Assembly (NCBI GenBank): GCA_963717445.1
Contig: OY970334.1
Location: forward strand, 3,100,001 to 3,164,000
Direction: 5' to 3'
Length of the DNA stretch: 64,000 nucleotides
Source: JAGVPT01 sp963717445
Lineage (GTDB): Bacteria > Bacteroidota > Ignavibacteria > UBA10030 > UBA8401
Positions 57,415-64,000 of this stretch are shown in pieces. The position numbers were made by a program, and so were the translations under genes. The notes beneath the pieces were generated by a model that was not told the origin of the DNA, made no database searches, and was given only the letters and a program-made list of their open reading frames with translations. The number at the start of each line of letters is the position of its first letter. Position 1 is the stretch's first letter.

Positions 57415-58326
57415 CTATTCCGCTCTCAACGCAAGGCCTACAGCGGATGCGTACTCCTGCCTACGATTTTCTATTTCACGGTAATCTCTCAGCGTTTTAG
57501 GGAGGGTGATTTTCTTAAATGGATCCATGATTTCAACGGGAATGGAAACAAGCTGTTGCAGGCTTGCCACCATCGCGGGAGAGACTATTCTGCCATGGAA
57601 GAAAACTATTTCAACGTTTTCTCCTTGCACGTACTCGGCCAGTTGTGCCATGTCGTTTTCGGTCGTCCATTCCAGCGTTATGAAATTTTTCGTCTCTCCA
57701 TGAGCGACAACGCTTGCATCGAAGGAATTTTCATCCACACCGGCAAGCAGTACCCGTTTGGAAGCGAGGTCGGGATAATTGAAGAGCAGGGCATTCTCGG
57801 CGCCGAAGTGGTCGACATCGACAATGTTCAGCGTTCCACTGAGCTGCTTGCACACGTTTGCCAGAAAGTTGAGGAATATCTTCCGCACAGCGACAACGGC
57901 CGTCGTGTTCACTTGCATCTCTTCGTTGGAGTCCAGCACCATCGAGCTTACATTGAAAGCGTTCGTATTCTTGACAAGGGCATACTGGCTCAATTCCCAT
58001 ACAGCATGTTGTTCCAGCTCCGATTCGGTGAGCGATGCATCGGTCGGGATGGATTGGACTACGATCATCTTGCTGTTCAGTCCGAAGGCAAACGTGCGTG
58101 ACCCGCTCCCGATATGCTTGAAGAACGTCAGGAGCTCCTGGGCAAACGCGCGCTCACGCTGCAATGCCCCCGGCTGGCTGAACATGTCCTGGTCGTCGAA
58201 ATTGAGCGACGAAGTGAAGGAGCCGGCAGCCGTCAGCGTATGGCCTTTGGGGCTGTGCGCGATCTCGACGGCGGTCACTTGTGATTGTTCAAGAATGAGG
58301 GCGATATGACGTTCGGTTGCTTTCAT
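57415..58326 (-). CDS. PilM-like actin-fold protein
   Basis: 303 residues. ALILEQSQVTAVEIAHSPKGHTLTAAGSF at the N terminus, SIPTDASLTESELEQHAVWELSQYAL, AENALLFNYPDLASKRVLLAGVDENSFDASVV, and EYASAVGLALRAE at the C terminus are the order seen in PilM/type IV pilus assembly ATPase-like proteins (an FtsA/actin fold). The ATP-binding loops are not clear, and no PilN, PilO or PilQ genes are adjacent. Two small genes, this one and a ComEA-like one, sit in a heat-shock/tRNA-modification row, so an orphan competence or pilus role is possible. It overlaps the ComEA-like gene by four bases. Confidence 0.72.
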   Translation of the reverse strand: MKATERHIALILEQSQVTAVEIAHSPKGHTLTAAGSFTSSLNFDDQDMFSQPGALQRERAFAQELLTFFKHIGSGSRTFAFGLNSKMIVVQSIPTDASLTESELEQHAVWELSQYALVKNTNAFNVSSMVLDSNEEMQVNTTAVVAVRKIFLNFLANVCKQLSGTLNIVDVDHFGAENALLFNYPDLASKRVLLAGVDENSFDASVVAHGETKNFITLEWTTENDMAQLAEYVQGENVEIVFFHGRIVSPAMVASLQQLVSIPVEIMDPFKKITLPKTLRDYREIENRRQEYASAVGLALRAE

Positions 58327-58778
58327 TGGACGCTCACGTACGGTCGAAGTTTTTGAAATTTCTTTGCGCCGATGCCTTTAATTTTCCGTAGTTGCTCGAC
58401 GGATGAAAAACTACCGTGTTCATCCCGGTAGATCAGAATTTGTTCGGCGATGTTTTCACCGATTCCCGGAAGTGAAACAAGCTCATCTTTGGTCGCCGCG
58501 TTTAAGTTGATTTTCTTTTTGACCCCCGGAGCGGCTTTACTCATTGTAAAATCATTCCTTCCGTCGTATGAAGATATCAACGTCAGGTGCTTCGAGCGTT
58601 CTTCGAATTCTTTATCGAGCGCAGAATAATCGAATTGACGGACAGGCTGCGGCGCGAAGTACGCTCGGTATGCCTTGATCGATACGCCGGCAATAAATAC
58701 GACCGAGAGGAACAAAAAGATTTTCTGTTCGTTTTTTGTAAATGCGGCAAAATCCTGCACGCGTTTCAGCAGCTTCAT
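58323..58778 (-). CDS. ComEA-like helix-hairpin-helix protein
   Basis: 151 residues. A membrane anchor (EQKIFLFLSVVFIAGVSIKAY) is followed by a linker, then two helix-hairpin-helix units: KINLNAATKDELVSLPGIGENIAEQILIYR and SSVEQLRKIKGIGAKKFQKLRPYV. This is the DNA-binding ComEA domain used in DNA uptake; outside competence loci similar small proteins occur too. It overlaps the PilM-like gene, which strengthens a link to DNA uptake or pili. No comEC gene is in the window. Confidence 0.88.
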   Translation of the reverse strand: MKLLKRVQDFAAFTKNEQKIFLFLSVVFIAGVSIKAYRAYFAPQPVRQFDYSALDKEFEERSKHLTLISSYDGRNDFTMSKAAPGVKKKINLNAATKDELVSLPGIGENIAEQILIYRDEHGSFSSVEQLRKIKGIGAKKFQKLRPYVSVQ

Positions 58779-58820
58779 GGAATTAGCGATTGTCGAGAAA
58801 TGGAACGGGAATTGTTCCCG

Positions 58821-59972
58821 TTATGAAAAAGCGTTCCGTACTTTTTCAAAGAACGATTTGTTGGCGTTCTTTTCATCTTCCGTCGGGACAATATGTTCGC
58901 TCGACGAAAGTTCTCGCAGCAATTCTTTTTCGCGCGCGTTCAGCTTGGTCGGAACCCAAACCTGAATCCTGATCAGTTGGTCCCCCCGTCCATAACTGTT
59001 GAGGTGCGGAATCCCTTTCTCTTTCATCCGCAGCATTTTTCCCGGCATCGTCCCCGGGTCAATTTTTACGCGCGATCGCCCGGTCAACGTCGGCACCTCA
59101 ATGTCTTCGCCCAATACGGCATGCGGAAAACTGATGAGAGCGTTGTAGATGATGTCGTCGCCGTTCCTGACAAAATGCTCGTGGCGAACTTCATGGAATT
59201 CGACGATAACGTCGCCGGTCGGTCCGCCCCGTCGCCCCGCATTACCCTGCCCCTGCATTGCAATATAATTTCCTTCGGAGACGCCGGCGGGGACATTCAC
59301 CTTGATTGTCGATTCACCTTGCTCGCGCCCCTCGCCGTCGCATGACGGGCAGCGGTCCCGGACAATCTGCCCTTCGCCGCCGCAGTTCAAGCACGTCGTA
59401 ATGTTCACGAATTGGCCGAACATCGAACGGGAAACCTGCCGAAGCTCCCCCGTGCCCCCGCATTGCGGGCATGTTGTTTTCGACGATCCCGGTTTTGCGC
59501 CGCTGCCGGAACATGTCTGACATGTCTTCCACTTCTTAATCTTGATTTTTTTCTCGACTCCCGATGCAATCTCTTCGAGCGTCAGCTTCAATTGCACTTT
59601 TAGATCGGAGCCGGCTTGGCCTGTTGCGCGCCGGCGCTGCTGCCTGCCGCCGGAGAAAACATCATCGAATATCGACCCGCCGAAAATATCCCCGAAATTG
59701 GAAAAGATATCGTTAATGTCGGTGTAGCTTCTAAAATCGGTGCCGCGCATCCCCTCGTGGCCGTACTGGTCGAATCGCTGTCGCTTTGCCGGGTCGCTCA
59801 ACGCTTCGTAGGCTTCCGCAGCTTCTTTGAACTTTTCTTCGGCTTCCTTATTGTTCGGGTTTCTGTCCGGATGGTATTGAAGCGCAAGCTTGCGGTACGC
59901 TTTTTTTATTTCGTCCTGCGATGCGCTCCGGGCGACGCCCAGCACTTCGTAAAAATCACGTTTTGTAGCCAT
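58821..59972 (-). CDS. dnaJ: Chaperone protein DnaJ
   Basis: 383 residues, type I DnaJ. J domain (residues 1-70) with RDFYEVLGVARSASQDEIKKAYRKLALQYHPDRNP and the HPD motif. A Gly/Phe-rich region (about 75-115) and four zinc repeats CQTCSGSG, CPQCGGTG, CLNCGGEG, CPSCDGEG (about 150-215) follow, then the substrate-binding C-terminal domains. It stimulates DnaK in protein folding. dnaK itself is not in this window; grpE and hrcA lie directly upstream in the order hrcA-grpE-dnaJ. Confidence 0.97.
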   Translation of the reverse strand: MATKRDFYEVLGVARSASQDEIKKAYRKLALQYHPDRNPNNKEAEEKFKEAAEAYEALSDPAKRQRFDQYGHEGMRGTDFRSYTDINDIFSNFGDIFGGSIFDDVFSGGRQQRRRATGQAGSDLKVQLKLTLEEIASGVEKKIKIKKWKTCQTCSGSGAKPGSSKTTCPQCGGTGELRQVSRSMFGQFVNITTCLNCGGEGQIVRDRCPSCDGEGREQGESTIKVNVPAGVSEGNYIAMQGQGNAGRRGGPTGDVIVEFHEVRHEHFVRNGDDIIYNALISFPHAVLGEDIEVPTLTGRSRVKIDPGTMPGKMLRMKEKGIPHLNSYGRGDQLIRIQVWVPTKLNAREKELLRELSSSEHIVPTEDEKNANKSFFEKVRNAFS

Positions 59973-59974
59973 AA

Positions 59975-60586
59975 TCAGTCTTCGAAATTCTCCGTTTTAG
60001 CTTGCTGCTGAATAGGTTCGTCAACAGGCGCTGTTGAAACGATGACCTTTGCATGACGGATCACTTTATCGAAGAGAAGGTAACCTTTTTCGACTTCTTC
60101 AAGCACCGTGTGCGGCGGAACATCGGCACGGGGTACTTGCATCAATGCATCATGAACATCGACGCTGAATTCTTTTCCAACAACCTCCATCGCTTTTAAT
60201 CCCTGAGCTTCCAGCACCTTAAGGAATTTGGTATAGATAAGTTCGATCCCTTTCACCAGCGGATCGTTCCCCCCTTTTTCTTTGATGCTCTTTAATGATC
60301 GGTTGAAGTCGTCGAGGACGGGGACTAATTGGCCGATGATATTTTCTGCTGCAAATTTTGTGAGAGCGGCAAAATCGTTCTCCGTCCGCCGTTTGTAATT
60401 ATCGAACTCTGCCGCTTTGCGCAGGAGCTGGTCCTTTAACTGTGCGGACTGCTTTTCCAGCTCCGCCACTCTTTCAGTCAGGATTGCCGTTTCCGATTTT
60501 TCCCGAACAGGCTGTTCCTCGCCCGAGACCCCTTCGGCTTTTTCCTGCTCATGATCGTTTTTCTCTCCGAACATATTCTCTCGCAC
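59975..60586 (-). CDS. grpE: Nucleotide exchange factor GrpE
   Basis: 203 residues from GTG 60586; ATG at 60574 is a possible second start. A charged, coiled-coil N-terminal region leads to the GrpE core: ETAILTERVAELEKQSAQLKDQLLRKAAEFDNYKRRTENDF, VPVLDDFNRSL, GIELIYTKFLKVLEAQGLKAMEVVGKEFSVDVHDALMQV. GrpE releases ADP from DnaK. It starts 38 bases after hrcA and dnaJ follows within two bases of its end, so this is a heat-shock operon. Confidence 0.96.
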   Translation of the reverse strand: MRENMFGEKNDHEQEKAEGVSGEEQPVREKSETAILTERVAELEKQSAQLKDQLLRKAAEFDNYKRRTENDFAALTKFAAENIIGQLVPVLDDFNRSLKSIKEKGGNDPLVKGIELIYTKFLKVLEAQGLKAMEVVGKEFSVDVHDALMQVPRADVPPHTVLEEVEKGYLLFDKVIRHAKVIVSTAPVDEPIQQQAKTENFED

Positions 60587-60624
60587 CCGTATGAGTATGT
60601 GAAACTAAAAAATGTTTTACGAAA

Positions 60625-61656
60625 TTAAGGACGAAAAAGTAAAGAAATCATCCTCGCCATGTAATCGACGAGGGGGATCATTTTCGAGTAATCCATCCTT
60701 TTTGCTCCGATAATGCCGACCGTGCCGCTGACTTCGCCGACCGCATACTGCGAAGTAACGACGCTGAGTTCCCGCATTTTTTCATCTTCATTTTCAGACC
60801 CGATAGAAATAGAAATGTTTCCTTCACCGAGATCTTTCTTCTCGAGGATATGGACGATAATGTCCTCGTTTTCCAGCAATTCGATGATGCCGCGAAAGTT
60901 TTCCGCGTTGCTAAATTCCGGCTGCGTGAGAAGGCTCTGGGTTCCTCCGATGTGCACTTTTTCTTTGTTGCGCGTTTCGTCGAAGACTTTGTCGACCGAT
61001 TCCACAAACAAGCGGATGAGGCCGGTCTCCTCATTTTGCATATCCCGAACACGGTCGGCGAACGTGTTCCGGATTTGTCTCAAGGTCAATCCGGAAAGCC
61101 TTTCATTGAGGAGCCTGCTGACTTCCTCCAATTTGCTCTTGGGAATTTCCGAATGAGCTTCCATCATGATGGTTTTCACTAAACCCGAACGGATGGAAAG
61201 AATCACCATGATCCGAGAGCTGGATATCGAGACGAGTTCGAGTTTTTCGAACACGCCTGCGCTCACGCGAGGTGTTGAAACAACCCCCAATTGATGCGAG
61301 ATAGTTCCGAGAATCCTCGAGGTTTCCTTCAGGATTTCATCCGGATCCCCACTCGTGTGTATCTGGGATTGGATTGTCGATTGCTCGCGAGCAGAAAGCG
61401 CCTCCAGCTCGATCAACGAATTGACGTAAAACCTATAACCTTTGTCGGTCGGAATCCTTCCGGCGGAGGTATGCGGGTGATCGATATATCCTAAAAATTC
61501 CAGGTCGGACATGACGTTGCGGACTGTCGCGGGGCTTAAATCCAAACCGTTGCGCTTGGAAATGTACCGCGAGCCGACGGGCGTAGCCGTCTGAATGAAG
61601 CTGTAAATAATGCTCCGTAATATTGTTCTTTCCCGTTCGTTCAGATTTTCAGCCAT
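60625..61656 (-). CDS. hrcA: Heat-inducible transcription repressor HrcA
   Basis: 343 residues. N-terminal winged helix (ERTILRSIIYSFIQTATPVGSRYISKRNGLDLSPATVRNVMSDLEFLGYIDHPHTSAGRIPTDKGYRFYV) and a C-terminal domain with GVVSTPRVSAGVFEKLELVSIS and SGTVGIIGAKRMDYSKMIPLVDYMARMISLLF. HrcA normally binds a CIRCE inverted repeat in front of hrcA-grpE-dnaJ and groE operons. No CIRCE-like TTAGCACTC...GAGTGCTAA is visible in 61657-61734, directly before the gene. Confidence 0.97.
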   Translation of the reverse strand: MAENLNERERTILRSIIYSFIQTATPVGSRYISKRNGLDLSPATVRNVMSDLEFLGYIDHPHTSAGRIPTDKGYRFYVNSLIELEALSAREQSTIQSQIHTSGDPDEILKETSRILGTISHQLGVVSTPRVSAGVFEKLELVSISSSRIMVILSIRSGLVKTIMMEAHSEIPKSKLEEVSRLLNERLSGLTLRQIRNTFADRVRDMQNEETGLIRLFVESVDKVFDETRNKEKVHIGGTQSLLTQPEFSNAENFRGIIELLENEDIIVHILEKKDLGEGNISISIGSENEDEKMRELSVVTSQYAVGEVSGTVGIIGAKRMDYSKMIPLVDYMARMISLLFRP

Positions 61657-61734
61657 GATCGTCCATGCCGATAGACAAAAGCAGTAAGTCCCGTGTAAAA
61701 AATACGAATTTTTATGCCCTGAGTCAAGAAACGG

Positions 61735-61860
61735 GTAGTGGTCAAGTTTGCGTTCTTGCGAGAGGTGACGGACACCTCACTCCCAAAATCCAATTATACC
61801 AAAATACTTGGTAAGGTAAATCGGTAAGGTGTCCGTCACCTTACCAAACTTGAGCACTAC
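61735..61860. mobile_element. MITE-like element, GTAGTG ends, GACGGACACC core
   Basis: The left end GTAGTGGTCAAGTTTG (61735-61750) and the reverse complement of the right end, GTAGTGCTCAAGTTTG (61845-61860), differ at one base. Inside, AGGTGACGGACACCT faces AAGGTGTCCGTCACCTT, a close relative of the GTCGGACACC hairpins at 9045-9217 and 18472-18534. It lies upstream of hrcA, in the gap to the response-regulator gene. Confidence 0.75.
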
Positions 61861-61976
61861 TAAGAAACACGTATTGGATTGTGGGCTCAGAAACCGCCGA
61901 AAAACATGAAAAGGGGAAGAATGGTGGGAGTTGAAAACTTCAGCGAATTGTTAAAACATAAAAATTTAATATGTCG

Positions 61977-62744
61977 CTATTTTTGAATCATCTCCAGCTT
62001 TTGCTCTTTTAGAGTCTCGAGATTCTTTTCCAGTTGCGCTCTGATTTCGATGATGTCCTGGTCGCCTGCGTATTTTGTATAGACAATATCTGAAATACCG
62101 ACAAGCGAACGGACGATTGACTCGACTGTCTCAGCTTGCCGTCGCAAATCGGAAACAAGCTTAAGGAGGGGTCTCGCAAGAGCCGGGTCGAGCATCTTCT
62201 GCACATTTCTTTCGCAAACAGACGATTGGAGTTTGAAAATTGCCAACGCATTATTGATGTGGTGAGCGATTGTACGAACGGTGGTCTGGAACATCTGCAC
62301 AGCGGCTTCCATCTTTTCTTTCTCGCGCTCTTCAATTTCACGAGCCTGTTTGTCTTTGCGGAATAAGTACCGCTCGTACACGCCGTGCAGCAATATCGGG
62401 AAGTGGTTTATTTCAAGATGTTCCTTGCGGACGTAATCGTAGGCTCCAAGTTTCATGGCTTCGACCGCAACTTCCTCTGTTCCCGCAGCCGTCATCATGA
62501 TCACAGGCGTTTCCATTTTCTGTTCGTTGATCCATTGGAGAACCTGCAAGCCCGTAATATCACCGAGATTAAAGTCCAGCAACACAATGTCGATGTGCTT
62601 ATTGGAGCTTAATTGTTCTATGCTTTCAGTTCCGCTGTACGCTGTCGTGACTTGGTACTGACCGGTCTCCTTTAATTCCATGGCTAGGACGTCGGCAAAT
62701 GATTCTTCGTCCTCGGTAATAAGAACATGCAACGGTCTCTCCAT
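61977..62744 (-). CDS. Response regulator fused to an orphan histidine-phosphotransfer-like helix
   Basis: 255 residues from ATG 62744, preceded by AGGAGCG. The receiver domain (residues about 5-125) has the acidic pair in VLITEDEESFADVL and the phospho-acceptor in IVLLDFNLGDITG (about Asp55), with VIMMTAAGTEE and the lysine in YDYVRKEHLE. The second part (about 130-255) is helical and contains FQTTVRTIAHHINNALAIF, which matches the dimerization/phospho-acceptor H-box, with AHHINNAL in place of AHEIxNPL. No ATPase domain follows. It may act as a phosphotransfer or dimer scaffold with an unlinked kinase. Signal unknown. Confidence 0.85.
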   Translation of the reverse strand: MERPLHVLITEDEESFADVLAMELKETGQYQVTTAYSGTESIEQLSSNKHIDIVLLDFNLGDITGLQVLQWINEQKMETPVIMMTAAGTEEVAVEAMKLGAYDYVRKEHLEINHFPILLHGVYERYLFRKDKQAREIEEREKEKMEAAVQMFQTTVRTIAHHINNALAIFKLQSSVCERNVQKMLDPALARPLLKLVSDLRRQAETVESIVRSLVGISDIVYTKYAGDQDIIEIRAQLEKNLETLKEQKLEMIQK

Positions 62745-63112
62745 CGATCGCTCCTGATTACTTTTATAACAAAGATTACGGGTGTTTGGAAAGTGATTTA
62801 AACTCGCGAAACCTAAAGCTCGGATAATTTCTAGCGGAAAGGTCTCTTTCACTACAATAGAATTTAAACCGAATGGTTAGGAAAGTCAAGATGATTTAGT
62901 AGTTTTTGATCATTTTATATACTTAGAGGGGTGACACCGTTAAGAATAGCGAGCTTAAGGAGTAGCTATTCGGCTCAAATCGAGTATGTAGTTCCCAAAA
63001 TTTATTGGAACAAAATTCAGATTTTTGTAACCGGAGGAAGGTTGCAAGTGCGCTCACAAATGAGGATATTTTGACGGAAACGTCAATCACATTGAGCTTA
63101 GCATAGCATATC
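62745..63112. other. Intergenic region between the response regulator and hpnC
   Basis: 368 bases of divergent upstream space, AT-rich, with no gene and no clear repeat. Promoters for both genes must lie here, but no pair of boxes with correct spacing is convincing. Confidence 0.4.
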
Positions 63113-63943
63113 GTGGCAAAACCCCTCCAGTTACTCGCCGAAACACATTACGAAAATTTCCCCGTCGCTTCTTTTATTCTCTCGAAAGAATTCAAGGGAC
63201 CGATCCGTCTTGTTTATGCCTTTGCGCGGGTCGCAGACGATATTGCTGACGAGGGGAAAGATTCGAAAGAAACCAGACTGCAGCGTTTGAGCGAGTGGGA
63301 AGGGGAATTCGTTAAAGCGCTGGCTGGAGAGATTAGTATTCCATTCTTCCAGGAATTGGCCGAAACTGTGGTAAAGTATTCAATTCCCCAGTCGTTGTTT
63401 TTCGATTTGATCGCTGCATTTCAGATGGATTGCATCGGAAGAGAATACAATACTTTCGAGGACCTTTTGTTCTATTGCCGCCATTCGGCAAACCCGGTGG
63501 GAAGAATTTTGCTTCATATTTTCAGTTGTGCAAACGATAAGACGTGTAGCCTATCGGATGCAATTTGTACGAGTCTTCAATTGACGAATTTTTGGCAGGA
63601 TTTGAGTATTGATATAAAGCGAAATCGTGTTTATATTCCACGTGAGGATTTTGAACGATTCGGCTTGACAGCAGGGGATCTGAGAAGCGGCAGCGGAACT
63701 GATAACGTCCGCCTTCTGTTGAAATTTCAAGTCGAACGAACGAAGAAACTTTTTCTCGATGGGAAGTCCCTTTTTGGGTTAATCGATAAGCGCTTTGCGT
63801 TTGACCTGCGTTTAACGTACCACGGTGGAGTGAGAATTTTAGAGAAAATCGAGTCAGACGATTACAGTGTGCTTCATCATCGCCCCGCGTTATCGAAATA
63901 TGATTGGGCGCTTATCGGTATTCGATCTTTTATAGCTCGCTGA
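63113..63943 (+). CDS. hpnC: Squalene/phytoene synthase family protein, HpnC type
   Basis: 276 residues from GTG 63113 (no clear ribosome-binding site, but the N terminus aligns with the family). RLVYAFARVADDIADEGKD is the first aspartate-rich motif and LTNFWQDLSIDIKRNRVYIPREDFERFGL the second. SANPVGRILLHIFSCANDKT is also typical. HpnC (hydroxysqualene synthase) turns presqualene diphosphate into hydroxysqualene in the HpnCDE route to squalene and hopanoids. The choice of HpnC over phytoene synthase rests on sequence feel and on the adjoining second family member. Confidence 0.85.
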   Translation: MAKPLQLLAETHYENFPVASFILSKEFKGPIRLVYAFARVADDIADEGKDSKETRLQRLSEWEGEFVKALAGEISIPFFQELAETVVKYSIPQSLFFDLIAAFQMDCIGREYNTFEDLLFYCRHSANPVGRILLHIFSCANDKTCSLSDAICTSLQLTNFWQDLSIDIKRNRVYIPREDFERFGLTAGDLRSGSGTDNVRLLLKFQVERTKKLFLDGKSLFGLIDKRFAFDLRLTYHGGVRILEKIESDDYSVLHHRPALSKYDWALIGIRSFIAR

Positions 63944-63944
63944 C

Positions 63945-64000
63945 ATGGAAAGCCTTCTCGTTGCAGACATCATTGAAAAGAACAAACGAAGCAATTTTTA
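63945..64000 (+). CDS. Probable HpnD (presqualene diphosphate synthase), first 18 codons
   Basis: ATG 63945, one base after the hpnC stop, opens MESLLVADIIEKNKRSNF and runs off the window. The KRSNF segment fits the start of the second squalene/phytoene synthase family member, HpnD, which usually follows hpnC. With 18 residues this is position-based inference. Confidence 0.5.
   Translation, partial: MESLLVADIIEKNKRSNF

Overview
The window is one continuous, gene-dense bacterial chromosome segment of moderate GC. Seven features place it in the Bacteroidota/Ignavibacteria/Chlorobi (FCB) group, most like Ignavibacteria or Kryptonia. Five secreted proteins end in the type IX secretion (Por) C-terminal domain with the 'SQNYPNPFNPST' signature. 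There is a TonB-dependent receptor with a carboxypeptidase-regulatory domain, a complete Kdo/Lpt (LPS) block and a hopanoid/squalene gene pair. Several intergenic spaces hold families of short palindromic repeats. No phage, CRISPR array or full insertion sequence was seen. The placement is inference; no 16S rRNA gene is present.

Layout. 1-6.7 kb: end of an exopolysaccharide locus (MptE-like protein fragment, Wzz-type chain-length regulator, WecG/TagA/CpsF glycosyltransferase, Gfo/Idh/MocA oxidoreductase, an uncharacterised conserved protein, polyprenyl-phosphate sugar transferase). 7-18.4 kb: envelope and secreted proteins (lipoprotein, T9SS cargo, TonB receptor, two parallel beta-helix proteins, and a dockerin-bearing protein followed by a cohesin-like T9SS protein). 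18.7-26.2 kb: a pair of M16 proteases, a GNAT enzyme, a secreted GH44 glycosidase and an O-methyltransferase. 26.6-27 kb: an intact tRNA-Ala(CGC), a broken tRNA-Ala copy carrying foreign hairpins, and the SRP RNA. 27.4-41.5 kb: housekeeping genes (rng, transaldolase, gcvT, comB, ftsK, lolA, a flippase-like membrane protein, a frameshifted bi-domain oxidoreductase, an outer-membrane protein, a cyclophilin, holA, a DUF92 membrane protein). 41.8-47.1 kb: kdsA, an unknown gene, kdsD, lptC, an OstA/LptA-like gene and lptB, nearly all overlapping or touching. 47.2-54.6 kb: an S23-type four-helix protein inside inverted repeat arrays, DAHP synthase, prephenate dehydrogenase, a secreted S1/P1 nuclease, an aminotransferase and pckA. 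54.7-61.7 kb, minus strand: FmdB-like zinc ribbon, aspartate aminotransferase, coaD, rsmD, a PilM-like protein, a ComEA-like protein, dnaJ, grpE, hrcA. 62-64 kb: a response regulator with an orphan histidine-phosphotransfer-like helix, then hpnC and the first codons of a probable hpnD.

The most unusual feature is the repeat landscape. At least four elements of 126-169 bp share (G/C)TAGTG...CACTA(C/G) inverted ends but carry different palindromic cores. The same cores also occur elsewhere with other ends or alone, and perfect hairpins are nested inside other repeats, inside a tRNA gene copy and, in one case, in frame inside a coding sequence. In two genes the end of the element supplies the TAG stop codon. 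These look like modular, non-autonomous mobile palindromes. All coordinates and pairings were read by eye from the sequence; no database search was run.
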